From assembly GCF_029867415.1 (NCBI RefSeq), contig NC_081185.1, positions 108,854,566 through 108,918,565 on the forward strand: a DNA stretch of 64,000 bases, read 5' to 3'. Positions 12,001-22,403 of this stretch are shown in pieces. The notes beneath the pieces are model-generated. The model worked only from the letters and a program-made list of their open reading frames with translations, was not told where the DNA came from and did not search any database. Origin of the DNA: Vicia villosa. Taxonomy: Eukaryota; Streptophyta; Magnoliopsida; Fabales; Fabaceae. Made by a program: the position numbers and the translations under genes. Numbering within the stretch: position 1 is the first letter of the stretch; each line of letters begins with the position of its first letter.

Positions 12001-13448
12001 TTTTCCTTTACATTCATCAGTGCAACCAACATAAACACTGCTGCACCATCACCGATAGCCTCATTCACCTGTCTAGCGGTCATCTCCCGATTACCATTAC
12101 TAACCTCTTCAGGAAAAATTACCGTCTTCGTAAAACAGTTGATATGAACGCGGTTGAACTCCAACCAGTTTATTCCCAGGATTACATCAAGTCCTTTCAA
12201 CGGAAGGCACACTAAGTCCATCCCGAATTCTCTACCAAAAATGTCAACCGGACAATTCAAGCATGCAGACGAAGTAGTTACTGAACCCGACGCAGGAGTG
12301 TCAATAACCATACTTCCATTTATATCAGATATCTCAAGATTCAATCTCATAGCACAATCCAAAGAAATAAAAGAATGAGTTGCCCCAGTATCAATAATTG
12401 CAACTAAAGGTGTGCCATGAATGAAACACGTACCTTTAATCAACCTGTCCTCTGGAGTAGTCTCTGACCCGGTCAAAGCAAAAACCTTTTCTCCTGATTG
12501 GTTCTTCTTTGGCTTAGGACAATTAGGACTGATGTGACCTTCTTCTCCACAGTTGAAACAAGTCACAACCCTTTTCTTGCAGTCAGCAGCAATATGACCC
12601 ACTTGGTCACACTTGTAACACTTCCTCTGATCAACCTTGCATTCATTCCTACGATGCCCCATCTCGCCACAATTGTAACACCTGATACGAGCACTGGAAT
12701 CTCCCCCACTGGGTTTCTTCCAATCAACAGGTTTACCCCTACCATATGGCTTACCTCTATCCATAGGCTTCTTACCCTTTCTGTCAACTAACTCGCGAGA
12801 GTGAGATGACTTCAGCTTGATGCTATCTTCCTCAAAAATCCTGCTACAATCCACCAGGTCAACAAACCTCCGGATCCTCTGGTACCTGATACCTTGCTTG
12901 ATCTCGTCACGAAGACCATTCTCAAATTTGACACATTTCGAGAATTCACTGGCTTCGTCCTCATTATAGTACACATAGTACCTTGCCAATTCCACAAACT
13001 TGGCAGCATACTCCGGCACCGACATATTGCCTTGCACCAGTGCCAGAAATTCAACTTCTTTTCTTCCCCTGACATCCTCAGGAAAATACCTCCTCAGAAA
13101 TTCCCTCCTGAATACAGCCCAGGTAATTGCTGTATTACCAGCATCCAGCTCAGCCTTAGTTGACAACCACCAGTCGTCAGCTTCCTCAGATAACATGTGA
13201 GTACCAAACCTCACCTTAAGGTTCTCAGCACAGTCAATGACTCGGAAAATCCTCTCGACCTCCTTGAGCCATTTCTGAGCACCCTCTGGATCATGCGTGC
13301 CTTTGAACATTGGAGGATTGTTTCTCTGAAAATTCCCCAGTTGCCTATCAGCACCAATCCCTGCTCCTACAGTCCCTCCTCCAAGCACACCAGCAATCAT
13401 GCCCAGAGCCTCAGCGAGAGCATCATCGTTTCTTCCTCTTCCAGCCAT
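9090..13448 (-). CDS. gag-pol: Tekay-type Gag-Pol polyprotein, intact, 1452 aa
   Basis: A single uninterrupted frame. Order: Gag capsid (about 45-215), three CCHC zinc knuckles (257-270, 277-290, 297-310; pattern CxNCGExGH), aspartic protease with DTGATHSF (353-360), RT with LCVDYRQLN (577-585), [10 protein letters not shown] and catalytic FIDDILIYS (676-684), RNase H with YCDAS, ELAAVVF and ADALSR, HHCC integrase zinc finger (about 1010-1055), integrase core with [12 protein letters not shown] and [10 protein letters not shown], and a C-terminal tail ending [17 protein letters not shown] that resembles the degenerate chromodomain of Tekay/Del elements. The start MAGRGR follows the PBS by about 110 bp. 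Full family length, no missing catalytic residue seen. It would encode the virus-like particle proteins, replication enzymes and the integrating enzyme. Confidence 0.96.
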   Translation of the reverse strand: MAGRGRNDDALAEALGMIAGVLGGGTVGAGIGADRQLGNFQRNNPPMFKGTHDPEGAQKWLKEVERIFRVIDCAENLKVRFGTHMLSEEADDWWLSTKAELDAGNTAITWAVFRREFLRRYFPEDVRGRKEVEFLALVQGNMSVPEYAAKFVELARYYVYYNEDEASEFSKCVKFENGLRDEIKQGIRYQRIRRFVDLVDCSRIFEEDSIKLKSSHSRELVDRKGKKPMDRGKPYGRGKPVDWKKPSGGDSSARIRCYNCGEMGHRRNECKVDQRKCYKCDQVGHIAADCKKRVVTCFNCGEEGHISPNCPKPKKNQSGEKVFALTGSETTPEDRLIKGTCFIHGTPLVAIIDTGATHSFISLDCAMRLNLEISDINGSMVIDTPASGSVTTSSACLNCPVDIFGREFGMDLVCLPLKGLDVILGINWLEFNRVHINCFTKTVIFPEEVSNGNREMTARQVNEAIGDGAAVFMLVALMNVKEKVASGELPVVCEFPEVFPEDVNELPPEREVEFSIELVPGTSPVSMAPYRMSPSELAELKKQLEELLEKKFIRPSVSPWGAPVLLVKKKEGSMRLCVDYRQLNKVTIKNRYPLPRIDDLMDQLVGARVFSKIDLRSGYHQIRVKDDDIQKTAFRTRYGHYEYSVMPFGVTNAPGVFMEYMNRIFHPYLDKFVVVFIDDILIYSKNEEEHAEHLRTVLELLKEKQLFAKLSKCEFWLEKVSFLGHVISKNGIAVDPTKIEAVSQWEAPKSVSEIRSFLGLAGYYRKFIEGFSKLALPLTTLTRKGQAFIWDAKCEEGFQELKRRLTSAPILILPNPTESFVVYCDASLMGLGGVLMQNQQVVAYASRQLKVHERNYPTHDLELAAVVFVLKLWRHYLYGSRFEVFSDHKSLKYLFDQKELNMRQRRWLEFLKDYDFGLNYHPGKANVVADALSRKTLHMSMLMVKELDLIEQFRDLSLVCEGTPTSVKLGMLKLTSGILEEIREGQKADVGLIDKLTLVNQGKTSEFRVDENGILRFGDRVCVPDVDELRKRILEEGHRSGLSIHPGATKMYHDLKKLFWWPGMKREIAEFVYSCLTCQKSKIEHQKPSGFMQPMFIPEWKWDSISMDFVSGLPRTVRNCEAIWVVVDRLTKSAHFIPVRMDYPMEKLAQLYIERIVSLHGIPSSIVSDRDPRFTSKFWEGLQKALGTRLRLSSAYHPQTDGQTERTIQSLEDLLRACVLEKGGTWDSYLPLIEFTYNNSYHSSIGMAPFEALYGRRCRTPLCWYESGESAVIGPEIVQQTTEKIRMIQEKMKASQSRQKSYHDQRRKTLEFQEGDHVFMRVTPMTGIGRALKSKKLTPRFIGPFQISERVGEVAYRIALPPMLANLHDVFHVSQLRKYISDPSHVIQVDDVQVKDNLTVETLPVRIEDRRLKKLRGKEIALVRVAWGGPAEGNVTWELESQMKDSYPELFT

Positions 13449-13559
13449 TGTTCTGCTTAATCACAAATAATCCAGTCAGAACAAAAGTATCGACAATAAC
13501 TCGTATTAGTCGCATACACAAAAGACTGACACAAGACTCTGGTCACAACGACCGACTAT

Positions 13560-13571
13560 GCTCTGATACCA
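13560..13571 (-). other. Primer binding site, tRNA-iMet type
   Basis: On the - strand TGGTATCAGAGC, starting 4 bases from the 5' LTR end. This is the usual plant complement to the 3' end of initiator tRNA-Met. Confidence 0.92.
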
Positions 13572-13575
13572 CTAT

Positions 13576-15589
13576 TGTAACACCCCTCTAATAATCCGCG
13601 GCAATTAAACAATTAATAAATCAGAGTAGACATGCAAGGGGTATCACAATTCATAAATAATAAAACACACGTCGGTACCTGTCATGCATTCACTGAAAAC
13701 AACTGAATTTATAACTCATTAAACAAGATTATGTTTTACACAGCGGAATTAAAACACAAAGAGTCTACATTCATCATTAATGTGTCTGACTCAATCAACA
13801 ACCAAACAGAGTTATAATCAAACTCATACACAAACGTGTTCCCAGTGTTACATCTACCAGAGCATGACACCGACACTAAAACCAAAAACAGACTTATGAG
13901 CTAATCCTCATCAAGTCACGCCGCTATCCTCAATCTGAAAAATGACAACAAGTAAGGGTGAGTCTCATCACAGTTAACCAATGTTATCACATCATAAATA
14001 ATAACATATCATAGTTATATCATTCACCCAACCGTTTCATATTCAGACAATCACCAATCATATGTCCACAGACAAACAAACAATCAATACATAACATACA
14101 TAATCATGTTATAGCAAATCATGCACATGTATGAAACTGACACTATGCATGTGGTACCAATCATCACCAGTGGAATCATCCACCGACCGATCTATCATCA
14201 ATTCAGAAACGGCCCTGCCAGCACCAATTCCACACAATGGGAATTCTGCCCCTCGATGAATCCTCTCATCATATAGGATTCAACTCATGTTTATGAATGC
14301 ATGTAACATATATATAACATACTTTCATCATTACCAATCTATGAGTAGCATCAACTATACTCATTTCATCATCATCATCATCAATAACAAGCATGTTCAT
14401 ATATATATCACATCATTCAACATAATCAATCATTCAGTAAACCACAGAATCACATCACAAGGTTTACACAGCACTCAACAGTACACAAACAGGCATACCA
14501 ATCGAAAGTTACACATCATCGAACTTTCCAGAAGAATCACAAAACAGAAATTTCACACACACGCAGCCATACGCGTATCACATGACACATACGCGTCCAT
14601 ACGCGTATCACCTTACCTCATACGCGTATCATACGCAAATCACCAGAACACAAAATGGACCAGAGACCAACCCATACGCGTATCAGCTTGTCATACGCGT
14701 ATCACCAGAGTTATTTTCCTCTTTCCAAAATTCCATACGCGTATCAGCCTTGCCATACGCGTATCACCAGAATAATTTTCCTCTTTAATTATCCCCATAC
14801 GCGTATGAGCATCCTCATACGCTCTCATACGCAACACACCAGTACATGGTTCTTGGGACAGGGCAACTGCGTATCATACGCGTATAGCCCCTTGGGAGTG
14901 TCCCCCATACGCGTATCAGCCTCATGCCATACGCGTATGGCACTGTTTCATACGCGAAACACCAGAAATGCCCAGTAACCTGCAGAATTCGACACAGTCC
15001 AAAAACCCATTCGTTCCCACTCATACCAGTCCACGAAATTGAGTCCAAAAGCCAGAAAAATGCATCTAACCGTGTACGAAATTCATCCACAAACAATAGC
15101 ATATGATTCTCTAACCAATTCTATTCATCATACCCTAAATCTATCAATTGTTAGGGATTAACAGTTCAAACCCAATGATGAACACAGATGAATATTTCAG
15201 AAATTAGAATCAATCAACCAAACAATATTCCTAATCAACATTACTACTCATAACACGATAATAGAGATTAAATGGAGAGTCCCCCCTTACCTCAGATACT
15301 TGATCTTGATCTTTGGTCTCTCCCTCTACAGATCTCCTTCAGTTCTTCGTGTGCTCAGTCCCTTTGCTCTTTCACGTTCTTTCTTCTTCCCAAATCCCAA
15401 TTGCTTATGAAAATAATAATATTTTAGTAAAAAGGATTATAAAACCACCCTCCCTCTTTTACTAATTACTCATGTGGCCCAAATGCCATAAACCATCATT
15501 TAATCATTATTTTCACAAAACCCCTAATAATTCTAATTATTAATTCAATAATCCAATTAAATTAATATTAAAATTATACGGGTGTTACA
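13576..15589 (-). repeat. 5' LTR of the young Tekay element
   Basis: 2014 bp, same as 7034-9047 apart from G at 15474 instead of A. It carries the promoter of the element on the - strand. Followed by the TSD GATAT (15590-15594). Confidence 0.96.
14569..14938. repeat. Cluster of ATACGCGTAT palindromes in LTR (right copy)
   Basis: Same eleven palindromes as in the left LTR, at a constant offset of 6542 bp. No palindrome has been lost since insertion although CpG-rich sites mutate fast in methylated repeats, another sign of youth. Confidence 0.9.
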
Positions 15590-15594
15590 GATAT

Positions 15595-15643
15595 GATGTT
15601 ATTATTATGATGATGTGTGTTTTCCTTGCGAAGAGATGATGAG
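15595..15643 (+). mobile_element. Fossil Tekay 3' LTR, piece 3 of 4
   Basis: Short stretch between the two insertions. Last five bases ATGAG are the TSD of the reversed LTR. Confidence 0.65.
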
Positions 15644-15797
15644 TGTAATACAGTAGGAAAACTGACTTTTGTTTTGATATTTCGCAAAACACGTTGGAGT
15701 TAGCAAGAGTCGCCACCGACTTTTATTTTATCCAATTTAGGGAAGGAAAGAAGAACAAGAAAGACCTTTTTAAAGATTTTGAGTTCGGGAGTAGGTT

Positions 15798-15829
15798 ATA
15801 CAAAGGGAATGTATTAGCATCCTTTGTAT
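15798..15829 (-). other. Conserved LTR 3'-end hairpin (reversed LTR)
   Basis: ATACAAAGG (15798-15806) pairs with CCTTTGTAT (15821-15829). The loop on the sense strand contains TGCTAATACATT. It has the same position and form as in the other Tat/Ogre LTRs. Confidence 0.7.
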
Positions 15830-17369
15830 CCATGGGCTATTAATCGCTTAGCTCACTTTGTTTTTGTTTGACTTGTGTGTGTGCTTGAAAATATTTTATA
15901 AAAGAATTAACTTTGTAATGTTTCCTCATTCGAATATATACAAAGTATTTATCTTGAAAATATTTTGAGAACGATGCCTTAAAAAGCCTTATACTTTGTA
16001 ATGATCCTTGTATGAATGTATACTAAATATTGTTTAAAGTTGTTTTGAGAAATGTGAGGTGAAAAAAGTATTGTGATTTGAATTGTTGTGAGCAAACATT
16101 TAAGAGTTATTTACCTCTAATTTGTATGTAATCCTATCTATTGGATGTGAAGGGACATCGAAGGGTAGGTAATTCATACCATTTGTGGGTAGGTAAGCCT
16201 ATCTATTGGATGTGAAGGGACATCGAAAGGTCATCAAATAGTCATAGAAGGCAACATGTAAAGATACCTTAGCAATTCGAAAGGAGTATCATCATTTTAT
16301 CGTAGCATCATCGAGGGACACAATGATATTTCGTAAGCAACATCGAAGGGTCATCGAGGGACTATGATCTTTTATCGAAGGGACTATGGTGATATTAATC
16401 GGGGGAAACCTTTGCTAAGACATCCCTACGTTCGAGGGACTTGACCATGTAATCGAAAGGCAACAAAGAGGAGGGTACCCTAGAGGTGAGTGAGTGCGAT
16501 GTATGTTAGATTCAGTTATTTTTTATCTTCAATTTAGAAGCGATGTAACAATTGATTTTAATCTTCTCATACAATCTTAAGACATACATCTAAACAGATA
16601 TATAGTGCGGAAAGTAAAAGCGGAAAATAAATCTAACTATTACAAGGCTTCGAGGAGGGGGATTACAATAAAAATTGGGGAGTGCGGAAAGTAAAGACCT
16701 AGTTAGACTATTACAACCCAAGTGCAGTTACATAATCAATAAAAAAAGGCGAAGATAATAAAATAACTGAAGATGTACAATAAATAAATGTCCATAATAG
16801 TCCAATTGCTCAAAGTGTAGTACCTAGCATAAACTAAAAAAATGTTAGTACGGATATATAAAATGATAATAAAAAATGATAAAATATAAACCAGAAAAAT
16901 CTAAAAATAATCAATATTAAATTCCAAAAGAGAGATATTAAAATTAAAACAAATATTTTTAGTTTTTTATGAAAGTCCTAACATGCCTATAAAAGATAAA
17001 AATATATGTTTTTCTATATTAAATGAAATTGAAGATAAAAAAAAACACTAATTAAATAAAAAAACAAAAAGAGAAATATGGTGAGCTGTACGCTCCACCA
17101 TCTCAATATTGATTTTTTGTTTTTTTTTTATGTACATTTAATTTGAATAAAAACCTAATCAAACTAAGTTAATTACAAACTAGTAAATTGCTAAGCTAAA
17201 CGCCTATTACTAACAAATCAGTAAATTAACAACAAGCTCTTGATTCTCAATTTACTTATCAACACAAACAGAACATAAAATAGTAAAAAAATTAATCACA
17301 GCATACAACAAAAACAATATATAAACCAAGGTTTCACTTTCACCTTTATTCTCAACTATTATTCTCAAC

Positions 17370-17849
17370 TATGGTTTTAAATTGCGGCCCGCAACCGCAA
17401 TTGCGGCCACAATATTGCTGATGCGGTAGCCTCCGCATCTATATCGAACCGCAATTGCGGTGTGATTTGTAATCACATGTCTAATAACACTAAAATTTAC
17501 ATCAAACACCTTCACCCATGTTTCTTCACATATTTTCATCATAACTCAACATTTGTGAACCCATAAATTCAATTTATGGGTGATTTGTAATGTAAAATAT
17601 TAACATTAAGTGTTTTTAATGGTGTATTTCAAATATTTCCTAATTTAAATTTACGCTGCAATAAACTCAATTTATGGGTGATTTGTAATGTAAAATATTA
17701 ACATTAAGTGTTTTTAATGGTGTATTTCAAATATTTCCTAATTTAAATTCACGCTGCAACAGCCGCAATGCGCATCACAGTAACCGCAATGATCGTAATC
17801 GCAACACCTGCAACCGCATCCGCGACCGCAACCGCAATTTAAAACCATG
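17370..17849. mobile_element. Non-autonomous TIR element (MITE), probably hAT-type
   Basis: About 480 bp bounded by inverted repeats: ATGGTTTTAAATTGCGG at 17371 and its complement ending at 17848. Rich in GCGG/CCGC near both ends, with no coding capacity. Flanks TTCTCAAC (17362-17369) and TTCACAAC (17850-17857) would be an 8-bp target duplication with one mismatch, which fits hAT. Superfamily is inferred from TSD length only. It is inserted in the reversed LTR. Confidence 0.75.
17569..17759. repeat. Internal 98-bp tandem duplication in the MITE
   Basis: Two copies of a unit beginning TCAATTTATGGGTGATTTG and ending ACGCTGCAA, starting at 17569 and 17667, nearly identical. A later duplication within the element. 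Confidence 0.85.
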
Positions 17850-18295
17850 TTCACAACCAAAAAATAATGACTTAAAGAAACAAAGTTTCAAAAAGAAGAA
17901 TGAAACTATGGTTTGATAATTGCTTATATTTAAAATAGGAAGAGAGAAATATCATGGACACCAAGTTATCCTAACAACACCATGCAATTCTTCTTAATTT
18001 CAAAACAAGCATACATCTGAGAAAAAAAGGAAACTTAACGTGAACACACCTCCCCTCACTCAAACTCATCAAAGCATAATCATCCCTAAATCAAAACAAG
18101 CTATATATATTGACTATAAAATGCACAAAAATGGGGTTTAAATAAAAATGATATTTTAAAAAAAATATTAAATAAAATAAAGAACGACCTTGCACCCGCA
18201 AACCTTACACTCTTATCAAACGTGTCATTACTTTTATTCGTAATAAAGTGACGTTCGTAAATATATGAGGGCAAATTTTGGGATACAACAATGAG

Positions 18296-19562
18296 ACCAT
18301 GTGGTGATATAACAATAGGTAATTCTTTTCTATCATGAATTGATTTAATTATGTCTTGTCGTGACTTGACGTATTTTCTATGATGAATTGATGATGTTAT
18401 GCTGATGTGTGTAATATGAATCATGTGTCGAAGTATGATGAATATGATGAATGATGATGTGTTTTGACTAGTCGTGGTCGTATTTTATGTTGTGTTAAGA
18501 ATCATGCATTCATTGCATTTGTAGGATTTTTGTCCAATGAAATTTGCGAAATATATATCCAATGATATTAAGACGCCTTGGTCTAGTGATGACCTCAATC
18601 CTATAGTGTGGATTGAGTGCAACTTGTGATGTGCTCCAGATACAAGAGAGAATCGATCCTATTGGTGGGGATCTTTGGAGATAACGATGAATAAGTCATC
18701 AATAAAGTTTTGGTACCGCATGCATGGTTCTTATGAAGTTGCATTTCATTATTTGTGGCATTGCACAATACTTGGATTAAGTGATGTATTTGATTGGTTC
18801 TTGGAGTAAGATGTTTTGTATATTTTAAGTGATCTATTTGATTGATTCTTGAAGTAAGATGTTTTGTATGTTTTAAGTGATGTATTTGATTGATTATTGG
18901 ATTATGATATTTTGACGTGAAGAACTAGTGATTGTTGTTATGTTATAGAATGCAGTAAATGATGTTATTTTGTTGTTTCCATGATATAACTACTATATCT
19001 GTTCCTTATGTATTTTATAAAGATTATGATTTTCTCACCCTTTATGCTTGGAAGTGTTGCCTCGAAACATGGGTAACTTGTAGGTGATCAAGATTAGTAT
19101 AAGAAGCTTAGAGGATAGCTCCAGAGTGTGTTTATTTGCTCTCCATAGAATAAAGGGAGTCTTGCTCTGATATGTAACATCGGGGTTGGGATCGATTGAT
19201 TGTGAACCTTATGTTCCTTTTTTTACTATGGGATTTTGTATTAGTTTTATGACTTTTATCTTGTTTTTGAATCATGAAGTATGATGATTTTGTTGAAGTT
19301 TGAACTACCTTTCATGGTATTTGAAATATTTTACAAAGAAGTTTTGAGACTCATTTATTCCGCTGCGAAGTTTGAAATAGTTTGATTGAAAATGTCAAAG
19401 ATGCTATTTATGTTTTCAAGTGTTTTTGCAACCCGTGTTACGAAGCAGTAGTAATTGTTATATGATGTTCTATGAAGATGTGATGCCCTTCTGTGGATTT
19501 TAAATTGTTTTATTTTTCGATAATTTATTGCGAAAATACATGTGGGCTAGAAGGATGTTACA
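18296..19562 (+). mobile_element. Fossil Tekay 3' LTR, piece 4 of 4
   Basis: Last piece, ending AGAAGGATGTTACA at 19562, which matches the ending TTAGAGGGGTGTTACA of the intact Tekay LTR read in the same sense. It contains a duplicated motif around GATTGATTCTTG-AGTAAGATG (18785-18860). The element's own target duplication cannot be checked because its 5' end is outside the window. Confidence 0.75.
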
Positions 19563-20866
19563 AGGGACATGCCAATGATGAGACCTTCATATATGAACGT
19601 ATTATTGCTAGATTTGAATTTAAAATTCAGCGATTGCTCGATCAAAGGTCATCTGGTCCTTTTAGCTCTATCCCAACATCGCTCCCCTTCATATTAGAAG
19701 CACCGTCTACTAAAAGGATCCTAGCGGGGGAAATATCCTCACCAACCGACATGCTAAACTTTGCAAAAAAATGCCAATACCTTTAATTTGATGCATCCTC
19801 TAGGTATATGTTGGGTGTCGTATTCAAACAAATTGACTTCTCAAAATACCGTCCTTCCTAATAGATTTGGTTTCTTGAGAACCTTCTGTTCAGGTTAGTA
19901 TTATTTTTCCAATATTTGTTGTCCCTAAAAATAAGGCCCGAGTTTTAAGCGATCTCTGTTACTGCTAATGCGAGCCTTTCTATCTTCTAATATCAAGCTT
20001 TACCACCCGTGAACACTATGCTCACGAAATAGACAAGACGTTCCACTCTATCTATTTCTTGAACGAGTATTGAGCTCAATGCTTAAGTCAGTATTAGAAA
20101 AGTAGAGATATAAAGGCAAACATGTTATGGGCGTGTTAAGATAGGCGGTGATGCTAGGATCACCTTCTGTTTTGAGAATTCCACCTCGCATTCGTCTGTC
20201 CATTTGAATCTCTCTTTTTTATTTAACACAACGAAGATGTGAAAAGCCTTGTCACCTGAACAAGAAACAAAATGGCATAGGGAATTTAATCGCACAATTA
20301 GTTGCTGAACTTACTTAACATTGGAAGAACTCCTCATGTCTATGATATCTTGACATTTTTCTGGGTTTGCCTCAGTGCTCCTTTTCGTGAGCATAAACCC
20401 AAGAAACTTACTACTTGTATGCTAAATTAGCACTTGGCTGGATTTAGTTGCATGTTGTAATTCCTGAATGACCTTAGGATATCTTTCAAGTCTATTGCAT
20501 GACTCTCCCTTTTTGACATTTTCTCTATTATATCATCAATGTAATCCTCCATACTATGCCCTATCTATTTTAAGAACACTGCATTCATGAGTCTCTAATA
20601 GGCGGCACATGCGTTCTTAAGCTCAAAGAGCATGAAGTTATAATAGTAGTTGCCATGGTTGGACATGAATGTTTTCTTAGGTGTATCTATATGATCCAAC
20701 TTAATCTGGTTCTATCTAGGTAGGCATCCATAAAACTCAATGTTTTTAAACCCGAAGACCCATCAATCAAGGGATCTATGTTGTGAAGAATGTATGGATC
20801 TTTGGGGCATGAAACATTAAGGTTAGTGAAATCAACACACATACGCCTTTTGTTTGATTCCTTTCT
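19563..20866 (-). pseudogene. Tat-lineage pol fossil (RT to archaeal-type RNase H)
   Basis: Heavily frameshifted. On the - strand, RT signatures can be read piecewise from 20850 downward: RMCVDFT (near 20840), YIDDII (near 20540, the RT catalytic site), FLGFMLTKR (near 20390). Then the connection region follows. The second, archaeal-type RNase H begins LLVDGASNMKGSDVGI (near 19715) and continues in another frame to 19563. There it is broken off exactly at the end of the fossil Tekay LTR, so that element inserted into it. The remainder should lie left of the window. Dual RNase H is typical of Tat elements. At 20866 the fossil is cut by another LTR. Confidence 0.75.
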
Positions 20867-22168
20867 TGTAACACCCCATATTTTACATTTATTAATTTAA
20901 TGGGAGTTTAAATTAATTTCTAGGATTATTGGTATTTTAATTGGACTTAAGTTGGAAATTGTGTAAAATAAGCTATTGGGCCAAGTTGTGGTTAGTAATG
21001 GAGGGGGTGTGATTGGTAGGCCCTATTACTAAAGTTATTTTGCTTTATTTTCATAAAATAAGAAAAGAAGAAAGAAATTGGAAATTAGAAGAAGAAAACC
21101 TAAGAGGAAGAAGGAGAGAGCTCATGGACAAAGACCTATTTTTGTATTCATGGAGCAGCTCCCACAAATCATGTCATAACTCTCTGCTCGTAACTCCAAA
21201 TCAGGTAATTATCGAAGATTCGGATTCTACACGAAATTTATTTCAATTTGATATATTAATTCGTGTCAGAGAGGTTTTTGATGAGGGAGATAAGCGAGTT
21301 TGAAGATGGGAGATTCTTGCTGAATTTGAGGAAAAATGGCTTACGGGTTTGATGGAGAAGAAGGGGAAAAGTCCAGATTCTTGATTAAGGTAAGGGGGGA
21401 CTCTTCCTATTAATATCTATTATCGGGTTATGGATAATAGGCCTGATATAGGTATATTATTTCATGTCAATTGAGTCGTATGATAGAGTTGGGATTTTGG
21501 GGATGTTTGTTGATAATTATCTGTTTTGATGAATTCCATGAATTTGGTGTTGTATGATGTTTGATGATGCATAATATATGTTATATGTGTGTATGATATA
21601 TTTTGTGTGGCTGTTTTGTGGTGTTTGATCAACTTGAATCGATTTGGTCGAGGTTGAGGAATTTGGGATTCAGGTTCGTATGCTGTCAATTGCGATAGGA
21701 ATCTCTGATCTGGTCAGTTCGCGCCGCGTCCAATTGTTGGCACCGCGAACTGCTTGGCAGAAAGCTTAAGGAAAATTATTTCACTCAGTTCGCACCGTGT
21801 CCCTTGTTGGCGCCGCGAAGGCGTCGTTTCCTGGCAACGCGTCGCGAACAATGTGTGGCGCCACGTGCTGTTAGTAAATTTTGAAAAGTTTAAAGATGCG
21901 TATCTTTTGAACCGTTGGTCTGTTTTAAGTGCCGTTTCGAGTAGGATGAAGCTTATGAAGTATTCTTTATGTTAGGATGATGAAATAAGCAGTAGCTCGA
22001 GATTATTTTTAAATCACAATTTTGCTTGTTTTGATGAGTGTTGTGTTGTGGACATATATGATGAGATCTAACGATACAAGCTATGTTTAAAACATGATTC
22101 ATATGATGATTTGTTTGTTGGTATGATGAATCTTATGAGATAGTTTTGTGATGATGTGAGTATGATGT
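20867..22168 (+). mobile_element. LTR fragment, Tekay-like, 5' part only
   Basis: Begins TGTAACACCCCATATTTTAC within the Tat RT fossil, + orientation. Starts like the intact Tekay LTR but is a different family. Contains CG-rich repeated motifs between 21718 and 21860 (TTCGCGCCGCG, GGCGCCGCGAAG, GCGTCGCGAAC). Cut at 22168 by element A; the rest presumably lies beyond the right edge of the window. No coding sequence seen. Confidence 0.68.
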
Positions 22169-22371
22169 TGTGGACCTCCGTTTTTTAATCCCGGGCCATA
22201 CCTCTGTTCTGTAGAGATACGTGAACTGACTCTGTTTTTATCGCTTAATGCTTTCGCATTTTTGAAAATTCACAGAGTCGCCACCGACCTTTTATTTTAT
22301 CCAATTAAGGAAAGGTTTATAAAAGAAACAGAAAAAAGACCTTTAAGAAATTCTGGGTAAGGGGGTAGGTT

Positions 22372-22403
22372 ATACAAAGGGAAGGTGTTAGCACCCTTTG
22401 TAT
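22372..22403 (-). other. Conserved LTR 3'-end hairpin (element A)
   Basis: ATACAAAGGG (22372-22381) pairs perfectly with CCCTTTGTAT (22394-22403). The sense-strand loop is TGCTAACACCTT. Confidence 0.78.

Larger units (their letters stand above)
7034..15589 (-). mobile_element. Complete young Tekay-type Ty3/gypsy element
   Basis: Total 8556 bp on the - strand. Both LTRs are 2014 bp. The TSD is GATAT (7029-7033 and 15590-15594). The PBS is TGGTATCAGAGC next to the 5' LTR and the PPT is next to the 3' LTR. One continuous gag-pol frame with all expected domains lies between. Every part of a complete element is present, and the LTRs differ at a single position that I could find (8932 A, 15474 G), so insertion was recent. 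It is inserted in the fossil LTR of a related but clearly different Tekay-type element. Confidence 0.96.
15644..18290 (-). mobile_element. Reversed divergent Tat/Ogre-type solo LTR
   Basis: On the - strand it begins TGTTGTATCCCAAAATTTGC (18290 leftward), clearly related to the TGTTATACCCC LTRs, and ends TACTGTATTACA. Near its 3' end are the family landmarks GTCGGTGGCGACTC (near 15715) and the ATACAAAGG hairpin (15798-15829). The flanks carry ATGAG on both sides (15639-15643, 18291-18295). The left edge is slightly uncertain because GATGAG...TAATACAGTAGGAA also occurs at 6970-7000 in the host LTR. Without the inserted TIR element it is about 2.2 kb, half the length of the other Ogre-type LTRs, so it is a different family or deleted. 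No TATA-proximal small ORF seen. Region 16100-16450 has irregular repeats of the type CATCGAAGGG. Confidence 0.78.

Noticed and set aside
18101..18424. 107-codon - strand frame at the edge of the reversed LTR.
   Set aside because: It spans the LTR boundary at 18290 and includes host LTR sequence, so it cannot be a unit of either element.
19493..19786. 97-codon + strand frame that might be a host exon.
   Set aside because: It crosses the end of the fossil Tekay LTR at 19562, and its other strand reads as archaeal-type RNase H of the Tat fossil.
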